Source of the DNA: an uncultured Treponema sp.
GTDB taxonomy: Bacteria > Spirochaetota > Spirochaetia > Treponematales > Treponemataceae
NCBI GenBank assembly: GCA_946615905.1
Contig: CAMOIE010000003.1
Span: 1 to 64,000 of the forward strand
Direction of reading: 5' to 3'
Length of the DNA stretch: 64,000 bases
The translations under genes and the position numbers were made by a program. The notes beneath the pieces are model-generated. The model searched no databases and had not been told where the DNA came from. It saw only the letters and a program-made list of their open reading frames with translations. Positions 9,034-17,030 of the stretch are shown here, in pieces (within the stretch, counting starts at the first letter, position 1; each line of letters starts with the position of its first letter).

Positions 9034-10215
9034 CGTGACTTTCTTGCCACCGTCAATGAGGCGCGCCTTGGTGATTTTGATTTCCGGGTGCTTTTTTTGC
9101 GAGGCGAACACGGCCTGCTCGACCTTGGCCTTTTTCTCCTCCCCGAAGTCAAACAGCTCTGTCTGCCTGGGGCTTCCCTCGTCCTCAAGATTTTGGATTC
9201 CCACGCCGAGAAGGCGGATTCCTCGTCCGGCCAGACTTTTTTTCTCAATCAGGCGTTTTTCCCGCTCAAAGAGGTCTTCTAGTGAAGTCACGTAGCGGTC
9301 TGAGGTTTCCTGAACGCTGATAGTTGAAAAGTCATCGTAGCGGAGCTTTAAAAATGCTGTCTTGCTTCTGACTTTTTCGTCCCTCATCCTGAAAATGACG
9401 GACTCGCAGAGACGGAGCAGGGAGGTCTCTATAATCTCCTTGTCGTAGAGGTCGTAGGGGTAAGTGCTTTCGTTTGAGATTGACCGTGATTTTGTCTCGC
9501 GGTCAAAGGAGCCTGGATATTCCCCCCGTACCGCCGAATACAAGAATTCCCCGGCCGCCTGACCGAACAGGCTTTGTAAAAGTGGCAGGGAGCGGGAGTA
9601 AAGCTCTTTTGTCGTCCTGATTCCTGACTCATGGAGCTTTGAGAGCGTTTTTCCGCCGATTCCCCAGACTTTCTCAAGAGGAAGGGAGAGCATGAAGTCT
9701 TTTTCATAGCCGCGCGGAATCTTGAAAAATCCGTCGGGCTTTTTCATGCCGGAGGCGATTTTAGCAAGGTATTTTGTGGAGGCCATTCCGACTGAAATCG
9801 TGAGTCCTGTCTCCGCAAAGACTTCGTTTTTCAGGTTCATGGCTGTCTGCTCGTAGGGACCGAAAAGTCTCTCCGTTCCTGTGATGTCGACAAAGGCCTC
9901 GTCAATCGAAATCTGCTGTATATCCGGCGAGTATTTTGCCAGAATCCCCATGATTTTCTGTGAAAGCTCGTGGTAGCGCTTGTAGTTTCCCCGCACGTAG
10001 ATTCCAGTCGGGCAGAGTTGGACAGCCTTGAAGAGGGGCATAGCCGAGTGGACCCCGTATTTTCTCGCCTCATAGGAAGCCGTCGAGACAACCGCCCGTC
10101 TGTCTCCGGGAATTCCGCCCACAATCACGGGCTTTCCCTTCCATTCAGGATGGTCGAGAACTTCCACAGAGGCGAAGAATGCGTCCAAGTCGACGTGAAG
10201 AAAAACTCCGCCCAT
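4219..10215 (-). CDS. dinB: DNA polymerase IV fused in frame to a large exported protein
   Basis: One uninterrupted frame of 1998 codons. Residues 1 to about 388 are a full Y-family translesion polymerase: acidic residues D9 and D11 in HVDLDAFFASVE, D105-E106 in SIDEAFVDIT, helix-hairpin-helix near 175-195, little finger, and a clamp-binding QTELFDF near 355. The family normally ends about here. Without a stop codon the frame runs into KKVTVFLLSLAIFTLCAA, a typical signal peptide, then about 1590 residues of a serine-rich secreted protein. A cytoplasmic polymerase joined to a signal peptide makes little sense as one product, so two genes with a lost stop, or a GTG restart at 9033, are likelier. 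The start overlaps the upstream gene as TAATG, implying translational coupling. Confidence 0.85.
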   Translation of the reverse strand: MGGVFLHVDLDAFFASVEVLDHPEWKGKPVIVGGIPGDRRAVVSTASYEARKYGVHSAMPLFKAVQLCPTGIYVRGNYKRYHELSQKIMGILAKYSPDIQQISIDEAFVDITGTERLFGPYEQTAMNLKNEVFAETGLTISVGMASTKYLAKIASGMKKPDGFFKIPRGYEKDFMLSLPLEKVWGIGGKTLSKLHESGIRTTKELYSRSLPLLQSLFGQAAGEFLYSAVRGEYPGSFDRETKSRSISNESTYPYDLYDKEIIETSLLRLCESVIFRMRDEKVRSKTAFLKLRYDDFSTISVQETSDRYVTSLEDLFEREKRLIEKKSLAGRGIRLLGVGIQNLEDEGSPRQTELFDFGEEKKAKVEQAVFASQKKHPEIKITKARLIDGGKKVTVFLLSLAIFTLCAAKSSAEEDLTKRDSDGAASIVFDKEKLPLNANENIERLFGKDLGGNKVEFFASGYWKSSLSSESTMTSGFGTDTAASIGNPVFTQNVDLSLWLMVNRHWYFEADFADEFKKNTIAAGYLGDGTVKAARIANRGIVFPEIYSISDAGYSIGGGENEAPGFSISLGGKSWKADAAVRYDMLATDDKSWYGKYSVSEDEIDLSKWNTGSQYFLPSAGAVTSVTDVYVQNASGEYSDSQGLHYKKLDSSQYLLIASSSKVILSKDAKAYRQNGSLPAVAFAISPDYLASLKKELGKFGKKDSPGSHETFLGAVQAWFSTVNLSEFSYGKKSSKGAPGPDSTGNETDGFFSEISGETVLFVQHAAGFSPFAAANRYDLGINKAADISVVSKNTGVTSKKYLAAEAEEDFALTQENFLYQNHAYADVYLEEASNESPNSPKIAFPFAEENPGIYLGYGSNNDLILKSRTYTAVSRYDIGTDAVPGTVKVYINGVLDSGAKYDPESGSITLSSPAGTTDRIYATWSTDSGDSGTGTLAAAVGLKKTFTQNFSGDISLASRLALSPLKKYGDADYSAPGYAAFATGLLYKKESFEIQNTLCTALDLVNTTGSYRILGMDENEGETQYLSKTAGVDLPENFVPTLNTDEGIELTSEFDGSIDSTDGKSDSEISGYAIPISWDFSSFSSASSSSPYWAGEGILIPEVSNNLPSASTFSIAIKNAGGSEDFSLYLQLGVQATKDFESEPTDSVPTWKISDPSASGVKSAFTVSSSQRGWQIVTVTLTDKDRSRLSASANARLIITGTENSSGTIYAGPYEAGALTFTIEADEKLTVTSMEKTDSSLSSSKIDKFNSKTNYVQEFSWRTDSLSSLPNSTDSWTGKKSQMTFFHYFDEIDLENYKELAFWCKFTSFTTDSAATATSDDEILSFELLRPTSYTSQEKTAIYCAIPYSQIKDFMDDSWKKITVSLLDKKVFINGKKIAPSSLKIDTSVVSAKVRYTLNPAASDGTYVKAGSFAIDELSLDDAIKTASLQEKASIKWKKDEEVIKAGDYSILKDLALSTTGSIGAAKKIDTDYKTEKNAPASAILSATVTQIKSSGSVSFSSETKSSLTSASHSFETESPLVNIFDFSEKYSYIYDSSLDKENSAGLNFNHFGLPLSLFAKTSANADSWSQNQNASGKVNLAYKHAILTTEATVSQKLNSHASSTEELNNKNYASGWQDSTKLAFSKGKENASQRTVSASASAEFPVNFAHFRPKVSAKSEGKYKSASSILFTDSSSAGISLPFSLAKNNFALSWTKAAGGVSKSREGGSYERDRKDLQEVLADKDWFLKACPILDLTSVKLRDKILSDTNKSSSSAESEYYTGTYNFTWKRPLFNSIKDFFLPSSADLSAVRDIRTSTSVGDTYQYKAKVGWTAVNIFGRQGQFPLFACFATDEYTASFSAAVKVPRTSQAKITMLYSGYSQASFFISKTDSIKTGLEYTIESKDDLSAKGTLIYKRAGKSSLITGAIAIFKPSIYQNPHLKISRTDSVNAGLSRATSTSSSKITKKYSFDYTHSLDMGISKYVTINTEISGAYNATWDKVVYLTGKWLLGCTIQF

Positions 10216-12224
10216 TATAGCTTGTCCTTTTGGTCTGTGCCGGAACTTGAGATGACTACAGTTTCTCTGGTGAATTTATGTTCATCTTCCGTAGCGTAAA
10301 TTGCCGTCACTGAAATTTCTGATGAAGTATTGCTTTCCGAGGCATAGTCCACTGTCATTTTTGATGGTGGAAAGTCAGGAATGATAAAATGCACTTTGTT
10401 CAGGTTTTCTCCAGAAACATATTCAAAGGAAGAATACAGGACTGGATTTTCCTCGTGCCCGTCAACTGATATTCGGCAGTTTATCATTTGCTCTGTTGAT
10501 GAAATCGAAATGTGGTGGGTTGTCATTCCTAAAAATGATGTTTGACTCTCTGTTACTGACAGACGGCCGGCGTCTTGTGGAACTGTTGTATTTACAAAGG
10601 CTTTTGCAGCCCTCTCCTGTGGTCTGTAGGCAATTTGTGAGATTGAGAACAAAAATAAGAAAATGAAGGCCGAAAGTAGAAAGGTTGGAAAAATGATATT
10701 TTTCAAGACCCTCTTTTTTACTAGCGACTGGGCACTAAAAAAAATATTTATCCTGATTAAGATTCTCAGCCACATGATATGAAATGGAAAAACTGCCAGC
10801 GTTAGAAGAAGGTTTTGCAGGGGCTGGCAGAATACGAACTCAGCCAGCTTTTTGTCGCTGGCAAGCCGTATCGTAGAATATGCGTATGGGGCGAAGGGTA
10901 AAAGCATTAAAATTGATGAAAAAATTAAAGGAAAAATCCTTTTTGACCCCCTGGCAAAATAAATCAAAATGTATTCTGCAGAAAAGATGACGAAAAACAA
11001 GAGGTCGACGGCGGAAAAGAAAAATATGTTCATTATCGAGAAAATCGCAAGTACGTAGCTTGAGACGAATGTTGCAACTGGCATGTGCAGGCTTTCCTGA
11101 ATGAAAAAGAGAATTGACATTAGTGCCAGTGAAATCGTGATTTTTACGCCGAACTGATATACCGGGTTTGCATGGGCAAGTGGCGGAAAAAAATTACAGA
11201 CCGCTTCCCCAGCCTTTAGGGCAAAAAAAGCTGCGGTGAATGTAATCGGAATAAAATACATCTGCCTGAAGAATTCCCGTTTATGCTGAATTCTATGCTT
11301 TCCGATAAAAGAAAATGCAGTGAGAATAAAAAGTCCTATGGCCCCGATTGCAAAAAGGGTCATGGTTAGAATTCTTTCCCCAAGAAAAAAAGGCCTGAAT
11401 GGCTCTGGAAGTGCGATGGCGATGTAATGACTGTCCCAAAACTGACTTTCGTAAGTTGGATATTGCAAAAGAAAATTTTCCAAGGCTCTTAACGAGTTTC
11501 CCTTTGGGGCTGTAAAGCCGATTGCGGGAATTTCTCTGAGAATGTAGGCCTGCAAACGCCCCTCACTTGCTAGAATTCCAGTCCGGTACAAGGAGCCGAA
11601 CGGGGTTTTAAAAATAAATTTCGAGTCTGTCTGGCTGCAACTTTTGGAAATTGCTTTTACCATCCAGAGCGGGGCAGACCTTTGTGCACCTGCCGTAATA
11701 ATCTTTATCCGGTGGCTGGGATCTTTGTCGTAAAAAATGCAGACCGTGGCGGCCTTGTCTGGATTTTCTACGCTTGAGGCGAATGCTGTGGTCGATGGGG
11801 CTGTAAAAAAATCTGTTCGCAGGGGAGAAACAGGGGCAGTGAATAATAGTTGGACAGAGACTTTTAGTTCCGTGCCCATGATAAAATCTGCCATGTCTAA
11901 AATCTCATCCTTGTGGAAGTATGCATCTTCTTGTCTGAAGTCTAAAATTACGGTCGTCCTCTCAAGATTTTCCTTTGAACCTTCTTTTTCCGTGTTTTTA
12001 GCCGGAATATCGACCAGACAGTTGAATGGAAATTCGTCACCTGATGATTCGGATAGTTCCTGTCTTTCTACTTGAAGTCCTGCTTCCTTCAGCCAACTTT
12101 CTGTTTCCTTGCAAAGGCTTGTTCCTGTCGGAATCTGACTTGAAAAGACGGGAAATAATGCTGAGAAAATTGTAAAAAATATAAGAATTCTTTTTGAAAG
12201 CCGGTCTGCCGTTGAAAAAGACAT
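10215..12224 (-). CDS. Multi-spanning membrane protein with extracytoplasmic N-terminal domain
   Basis: A 669-residue protein I do not recognise as a named family. An N-terminal hydrophobic signal (about 12-30) precedes an extracytoplasmic region of about 250 residues. Roughly eight to ten membrane helices follow between about 285 and 555, and then a soluble C-terminal domain of about 115 residues. The N-terminal region has alternating strands and short acidic stretches (TVILDFRQEDAYFHKDEI) that loosely recall M28-type peptidase-like membrane proteins, but no metal ligands can be assigned. Its TAA overlaps the ATG of dinB by one base. The ATG at 12224 has a GATAAT hexamer 8 bases upstream and no clear ribosome site. 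Confidence 0.75.
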   Translation of the reverse strand: MSFSTADRLSKRILIFFTIFSALFPVFSSQIPTGTSLCKETESWLKEAGLQVERQELSESSGDEFPFNCLVDIPAKNTEKEGSKENLERTTVILDFRQEDAYFHKDEILDMADFIMGTELKVSVQLLFTAPVSPLRTDFFTAPSTTAFASSVENPDKAATVCIFYDKDPSHRIKIITAGAQRSAPLWMVKAISKSCSQTDSKFIFKTPFGSLYRTGILASEGRLQAYILREIPAIGFTAPKGNSLRALENFLLQYPTYESQFWDSHYIAIALPEPFRPFFLGERILTMTLFAIGAIGLFILTAFSFIGKHRIQHKREFFRQMYFIPITFTAAFFALKAGEAVCNFFPPLAHANPVYQFGVKITISLALMSILFFIQESLHMPVATFVSSYVLAIFSIMNIFFFSAVDLLFFVIFSAEYILIYFARGSKRIFPLIFSSILMLLPFAPYAYSTIRLASDKKLAEFVFCQPLQNLLLTLAVFPFHIMWLRILIRINIFFSAQSLVKKRVLKNIIFPTFLLSAFIFLFLFSISQIAYRPQERAAKAFVNTTVPQDAGRLSVTESQTSFLGMTTHHISISSTEQMINCRISVDGHEENPVLYSSFEYVSGENLNKVHFIIPDFPPSKMTVDYASESNTSSEISVTAIYATEDEHKFTRETVVISSSGTDQKDKL

Positions 12225-12302
12225 GTCATTAAATTATCGGATTTTTATTTTATCTACAATATATGCTTTTGATTTGCCTTCTTTTGCTTTCAGAATTTAA
12301 CC

Positions 12303-12332
12303 TTTACAATTTGCTGATTCTCGGATTATAAT
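12303..12332 (+). promoter_or_regulatory. Sigma-70-type promoter
   Basis: TTTACA (12303-12308), an 18-base spacer and a perfect TATAAT (12327-12332) lie 46 bases before the ATG at 12379, in the 153-bp divergent gap between the membrane-protein gene and the 388-residue gene. Confidence 0.7.
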
Positions 12333-12378
12333 TAAATAACATTTTTAAAAATTTTTCAAAAAAAATTGGAGTCCATCT

Positions 12379-13545
12379 ATGAGCGGAAGCGGAAAGAAGT
12401 TTATTATCAGCCTGCCTTTGAAAGTCATTCTTACAGAGGAGGGAGCTTCACGCTTTATCAGTGGCAAAAAAAAACTGCTTCGATTCCGTCTGGCCGACAA
12501 CGTTGAGGAATACGGCATTTCGCTCAATTCATTTTCACCCCAGTCTATCCAGGACATGGTTTTGCGGGGCTACATCTCCAAAATTGAAATCTCAATGTCA
12601 GAATTCGTCTCCGTCCGACAGGAAGTCATGGATTTGTCAAAGGTCCTTGTTTATTCACTTTTGTACAAGCAGTTTGACCGCCAGGTTTTCGGCGACATAA
12701 TCAAATGCGACTGCGTTCAGAAATTCAACCGCAAGAACCCGTCACAGCTTATCGATGAGCGCACCGAGCTGTCTGATTCACAACTCAAGTATTTTTTGAA
12801 CACGAAAAAGACCTCGATGGCTCTGGCGAAAAAGTCAATCCTCGACCCTGTTTGGAAGTCAATTCTTGAGAACAAGGACTTGTCAGACGAGGAGCGTAAC
12901 GTCTACCTTTTGATGAGCGAGAAATTTCTGACCCAGCTATCAATGATGAACTGGTATATCATCACGAAATTCTTCCAAACGGAAGGTTTTCCCCAGATTA
13001 ACATCGCGATTCGCCACCTCTTGCAGATTTACATGGAAAAATCAAAGGTCGCCGAGTATATTTCGATTCTCGCAATGGAGCTGGCTTTGAACAGCGAGAA
13101 CAACAACATTAGAAAAGAAGCCAAAATCATGTATGGAGACGGGGCTGAGGCTGAGCAGGCGATTTTTGACCCTGAGAAACGCGAGAAAATTGTCAACGAG
13201 ATGAAAAATAAGCACGAGCTTGTATTTCTCTCATGGAAACTGGGAGGCGGTGCTGCTGCAATCGGCAAGCAGGGACGGCTTCAGGTCACACTCTACAACA
13301 AGGACGACGAATTTCAGGAAGTCAAGGAGAACATCGAGAGCAAGATGTCCGCCGACCTGAACAAAAAGAGCCTGATAGACTTTTACCGGGAGATTCCTGA
13401 GGGGCAGGAGAACACGGATTTGGGGCTTTACTATTTAGGCTACCTCGATGAGGCCTGTAAAAAAGTCAACGTTAAATTCGAGTCAATCGTAAATCAGTTC
13501 TCCGCCTCTGACTTGACGGTTATAAACTTGATTTTCAACTTTTAG
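12379..13545 (+). CDS. Conserved-looking cytoplasmic protein of unknown function
   Basis: A 388-residue soluble protein with no signal peptide or membrane segment. I do not recognise a family. It is rich in charged helices (for example KVLVYSLLYKQFDRQVFGD and EKREKIVNEMKNKHE) with a glycine-alanine stretch LGGGAAAIGKQGRL near 293. A clear GGAG ribosome site lies 7 bases before the ATG and a good promoter lies upstream. The lipoprotein gene follows 5 bases after the stop, so the two are probably co-transcribed. No catalytic motif is evident. Confidence 0.72.
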   Translation: MSGSGKKFIISLPLKVILTEEGASRFISGKKKLLRFRLADNVEEYGISLNSFSPQSIQDMVLRGYISKIEISMSEFVSVRQEVMDLSKVLVYSLLYKQFDRQVFGDIIKCDCVQKFNRKNPSQLIDERTELSDSQLKYFLNTKKTSMALAKKSILDPVWKSILENKDLSDEERNVYLLMSEKFLTQLSMMNWYIITKFFQTEGFPQINIAIRHLLQIYMEKSKVAEYISILAMELALNSENNNIRKEAKIMYGDGAEAEQAIFDPEKREKIVNEMKNKHELVFLSWKLGGGAAAIGKQGRLQVTLYNKDDEFQEVKENIESKMSADLNKKSLIDFYREIPEGQENTDLGLYYLGYLDEACKKVNVKFESIVNQFSASDLTVINLIFNF

Positions 13546-13550
13546 CCTCT

Positions 13551-14204
13551 ATGAACTCTTGCTCGGATACAGGAAAATTTCTTCTTTTTCTTTGCACGGG
13601 ATTTTTGCTTAGTCTTCTGATTTTTTCCTGTGCGGATTCAGAGCCTTCCGTTTCTGATGTCAGGGCTTGTGTTGTATTTGACTTTTCAGATTTTGAAAAT
13701 CCTCCGAGACAAAGTTTTGCCGTTTCGATAAGAACGAAGGCTGACGTCAGGCGGGCGGCAAGGCTTTCTGTAACTTTGGGGGATTTGGCATGGACTGTTA
13801 CCCCTCCTGAGATTTTTGAGAACTCTGCCGGGCAGATGGTTTGCTTTACAAATTTTATCCCTCCAGAAGGCGTAAGCCTAAAAAAAGGCTTTCTGTCCGT
13901 TGAGTATTGCGATTTGTCTGGTCGGACGGCGCAGGGCTTTGCAAATCTTGATTTTCCTGAAGAAATCACTTCATCAACTGCTGAAAATTCTGTAAAATTA
14001 TTGCAGGCTCAAAATAGCAAGCCGCTCCAAAACCTGGCTCTTTATGACGGGGAGGGGCAGCTTTTGTATTTTGGGAAAATGAAGGACAGTTGGATTGATG
14101 ATACGGAAATTCTGCGGGAATTCAGGTCTGCCGTGAAAAAGCGGACTGTCTACCAAAGCATGAATCCGAATGTCTTTATCCTTTTGCCAGAACAAAAATT
14201 GTAA
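13551..14204 (+). CDS. Predicted lipoprotein, unknown function
   Basis: A 217-residue protein with a hydrophobic N-terminus followed by LLIFSC near residue 24, a plausible spirochaetal lipobox, so it is predicted to be lipidated and carried to a membrane. The mature part is beta-rich with several aromatic residues and no recognised domain. It starts 5 bases after the preceding stop and is followed 33 bases later by trmB, so it sits in the middle of an apparent operon reaching ligA. Function unknown. Confidence 0.72.
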   Translation: MNSCSDTGKFLLFLCTGFLLSLLIFSCADSEPSVSDVRACVVFDFSDFENPPRQSFAVSIRTKADVRRAARLSVTLGDLAWTVTPPEIFENSAGQMVCFTNFIPPEGVSLKKGFLSVEYCDLSGRTAQGFANLDFPEEITSSTAENSVKLLQAQNSKPLQNLALYDGEGQLLYFGKMKDSWIDDTEILREFRSAVKKRTVYQSMNPNVFILLPEQKL

Positions 14205-14237
14205 ATTCTCATATTGAATTATATTTAGAGGAAGAAA

Positions 14238-15020
14238 ATGACTGAAATGCCAGTAAGCGACAAAGAAAACGAAAAAGAATCTTCTGACTCCGACGTGCCT
14301 ATACCGTCGAGTGAGGTGCTTTCAGAAGAATCAAAAGAATCCGCTGAGGAAAAAAACTACCCGCCTGTCCGCACATTTGTGATCCGTGCCGGGCACATGA
14401 CGGAAGGGGAAAAACGCGCCTACGATGACCTTTCAAATGTATGGTGCCTTCCATACGAGCGCAAGCACTTGAATTACGCCGAGATTTTCGGGAACACAAA
14501 CCCGGTCGTCATTGAAATCGGCTTCGGGATGGGAAAGGCCACCGCCATAATCGCGGAAAACAATCCTGACATCAACTACATCGGCTTGGAAGTCCATAAG
14601 CCTGGAATCGGCCGCCTGCTAAGCGAAATCAACCGCCGGGGGTTAAAAAATCTGAGAATCATCGAGCACGATGCGATGGAAGTCCTTGAGAACATGATTA
14701 TAGACGGCTCTGTCTCAGCCTTTCATGTCTTTTTCGCAGACCCATGGCCCAAGAGAAAGCACTGGAAGCGCCGCCTTATGCAACGCCCACGCACTAATCT
14801 TTTAGAGAAAAAGCTTGAGGATGGCGGCTACGTCTACTTTGTCACCGACTGGCTTCCTTACGCTGAATTCGCCCTTTCCGAGCTGAATCAGACGGAGGGA
14901 CTGAAGAATAAATTTGACGGCTACGCGCCCCACCAGGAGTGGCGGCCTGAGACCCGCTTTGAGGAAAAGGGCTTGGATGCCAACCGGGTGATTTCCGAGC
15001 TGTTTTTTGAGAAAAAATAA
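14238..15020 (+). CDS. trmB: tRNA (guanine-N7-)-methyltransferase
   Basis: Methylates G46 of tRNA at N7 using S-adenosylmethionine. The SAM-binding EIGFGMGKAT and the family-specific FADPWPKRKHWKRRL block are both present. Compared with typical TrmB there is an N-terminal extension of about 45 acidic residues (rich in E, S, D) that is probably disordered. An AGAGGAAG ribosome site precedes the ATG. The stop overlaps the ligA start by one base (TAATG), implying coupled translation with DNA ligase. Confidence 0.93.
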   Translation: MTEMPVSDKENEKESSDSDVPIPSSEVLSEESKESAEEKNYPPVRTFVIRAGHMTEGEKRAYDDLSNVWCLPYERKHLNYAEIFGNTNPVVIEIGFGMGKATAIIAENNPDINYIGLEVHKPGIGRLLSEINRRGLKNLRIIEHDAMEVLENMIIDGSVSAFHVFFADPWPKRKHWKRRLMQRPRTNLLEKKLEDGGYVYFVTDWLPYAEFALSELNQTEGLKNKFDGYAPHQEWRPETRFEEKGLDANRVISELFFEKK

Positions 15021-16957
15021 TGACTGATTTATTTGACTTGGACAATGCCGCCCGCATTTCTGAACTTGCTTCTCTTATAAAAAAATACCAGGCCTCCTAC
15101 TACAACGGTGAGGGGGAAATCTCAGACGCGGAATTCGACAAGCTCTGGGACGAGTTGAAGTCACTTGACCCGGAGAATCCGATTTTAAAGAAAGTCGGTG
15201 CTGATTCTGGGAATTTTGACAAAAAAAATCACGTAATGCCCATGGGAAGTCAGGAAAAGGCCGCCAACCCGGACCAGTTCCTTGCATGGGCGCAAAATCA
15301 CGCCTATTCAGAATACTTGGTCGAGTACAAGCTTGACGGAGCCTCCCTTGAATTGCAGTTTAGGCATGGGGAGCTTGTCGCCGCCGTGACGCGCGGGGAC
15401 GGGACTGTTGGAGACGACATCACGGCCAACGCTAAAAAAATGTCCGGGGTACAAGCAGCCCTATACGATGAAGTTGGAAATAAAATCGACTTTACGGGCG
15501 GGGTCCGCGGTGAAGTCCTGATGAGCCATGAGGTTCACGAAAAGCTTTATTCCGACAAGGCCAACTGCCGGAACGCCGCTAACGGACTTATGAAGAGAAA
15601 GGACGGCAGTGGAAGCGAAAACCTGACATTGATAACCTATGACGCATTCGCCACTGAGGGAAGCCAGCCTTTTTCCGACGAGGAGGAGAAAATCCTCTGG
15701 CTTAAAAAATGCGGCTTTAGGACCGTTCCCCTTGAAATCTGCAAAAGCCCTGACGATGTGATAAATTACCGCGCCCAGGTGATGGAAATCAGGCCGACAT
15801 TAGCCTTTGACATTGACGGTCTTGTCGTAAAAGAGCGGGCAATCAACATGACGGACGCCTTCCGGGCCAGACCTGACAGGCAGATCGCCTTTAAATTCAG
15901 CCTGGAAGAAGCAGTGACGACTTTACGCGAGGTCGAATGGTCGGAGTCCGGGGCGACCTACACGCCGGTCGCGATTTTTGACCCGGTTCAACTTGCGGGA
16001 ACTACAGTGAAAAGGGCCTCCCTTGCAAACCCAGACACTATGAGAAAACTTGGAGTCCAAATCGGAAGCAAAGTCGTCGTTGTAAAGAGGGGGGAGATAA
16101 TCCCCAAAATCGAGTCCGTCATTGCCGGTGAGGGGGAGAGTCTTGCTCCGGTTGCCTTCCCTAAAAAATGCTCTGTCTGCGGCTCGGAACTTGTCGATGA
16201 GGGGAGCCGGCTTTTTTGCCCCAATAAAAACTGCGATAAGAGGGTTCTCCACCAGATTCAAAAGTGGATTTCCGTTGTTGACATCCGTGACTTTGGCGAC
16301 TCTTTAATCCGCTCGCTTTTTAAGGATAAGGTAATTTCTTCTATTACAGATATTTACAAACTGACTGTAGAAGAACTGACCCCGTATTTTTTGAACGAGG
16401 AGAGCCTTGAGTCCGGTAAAGCGTCTTTGGGGGCGGAAAAAGTCTTCAATTCAATTCAAAATCACAGGAAGATGAGCCTTGCGGTCTTTACGGCAGGATT
16501 TGACATCGAAGGTCTTGGCGAGACCATGATGCAAAAGCTGATTGACGCGGGTTTCAACACTCTCGAAAAACTTCTTTCAGCCTCAGCCGAGCATTTTGCC
16601 TCAGTCTACGGCTTTGCTGAGATTACTGCCCGTGACGCGGTTCAAGGCTTGTCCGAAAATGCAGGAGAAATGCGGGCCCTTGTCTTAAGCGGAATCATCG
16701 AAGTCGAGGAGGGCGGGGCGGCTGGAAAATTGACTGGAAAATCATTCTGCTTTACGGGAGAGCTTCACACGATGAAGAGGGCTGACGCTGAGGCATTGGT
16801 CAAAAAGAATGGCGGAAGCTGCAAGTCCTCTGTAACAAAGGATTTGTCATATCTTGTGACGAACGACACAAGCTCCGGCTCCTCAAAGAACGTCAAGGCC
16901 GCAAAACTCGGCATCCCGGTTATCAGCGAGGAGGAATTCCTGGCCTTGCTGGGGTGA
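15020..16957 (+). CDS. ligA: NAD-dependent DNA ligase
   Basis: Seals nicks in double-stranded DNA during replication and repair, using NAD. The adenylation motif EYKLDG places the catalytic lysine at K104. The OB-fold follows, then a four-cysteine zinc finger (CSVCGSE ... CPNKNC) near 380-403, helix-hairpin-helix repeats (about 440-560) and a C-terminal BRCT domain with GKSFCFTGEL. At 645 residues it is close to the usual length of about 670. It is translationally coupled to trmB. It is the last housekeeping gene before the AT-richer restriction operon. Confidence 0.96.
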   Translation: MTDLFDLDNAARISELASLIKKYQASYYNGEGEISDAEFDKLWDELKSLDPENPILKKVGADSGNFDKKNHVMPMGSQEKAANPDQFLAWAQNHAYSEYLVEYKLDGASLELQFRHGELVAAVTRGDGTVGDDITANAKKMSGVQAALYDEVGNKIDFTGGVRGEVLMSHEVHEKLYSDKANCRNAANGLMKRKDGSGSENLTLITYDAFATEGSQPFSDEEEKILWLKKCGFRTVPLEICKSPDDVINYRAQVMEIRPTLAFDIDGLVVKERAINMTDAFRARPDRQIAFKFSLEEAVTTLREVEWSESGATYTPVAIFDPVQLAGTTVKRASLANPDTMRKLGVQIGSKVVVVKRGEIIPKIESVIAGEGESLAPVAFPKKCSVCGSELVDEGSRLFCPNKNCDKRVLHQIQKWISVVDIRDFGDSLIRSLFKDKVISSITDIYKLTVEELTPYFLNEESLESGKASLGAEKVFNSIQNHRKMSLAVFTAGFDIEGLGETMMQKLIDAGFNTLEKLLSASAEHFASVYGFAEITARDAVQGLSENAGEMRALVLSGIIEVEEGGAAGKLTGKSFCFTGELHTMKRADAEALVKKNGGSCKSSVTKDLSYLVTNDTSSGSSKNVKAAKLGIPVISEEEFLALLG

Positions 16958-17003
16958 CGCTTTTGACTTCGCCATCAGAACTAAAGATAAAGTCCTTCGT
17001 TTG

Positions 17004-17025
17004 TGCTATAATCCTATCTAGGATT
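17004..17025 (+). promoter_or_regulatory. Extended -10 promoter and 16-bp palindrome of the hsd operon
   Basis: TGC-TATAAT (hexamer 17007-17012) forms an extended -10. Overlapping its end and the expected transcription start is the perfect palindrome AATCCTA-TC-TAGGATT (17010-17025). Its place across +1 fits a repressor operator. The hsdM ATG is at 17031. Confidence 0.65.
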
Positions 17026-17030
17026 TAGCC

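Noticed and set aside
4947-9295. Several plus-strand frames of 60-145 codons opposite the long fusion frame
   Set aside because: They are rich in Ser, Arg and Leu as expected for the complement of Ser/Thr-rich coding DNA and have no initiation signals.
16963-17012. TTGACT at 16963 as the -35 of hsdM
   Set aside because: It is 38 bases from the TATAAT, too far; the extended -10 explains the promoter without it.
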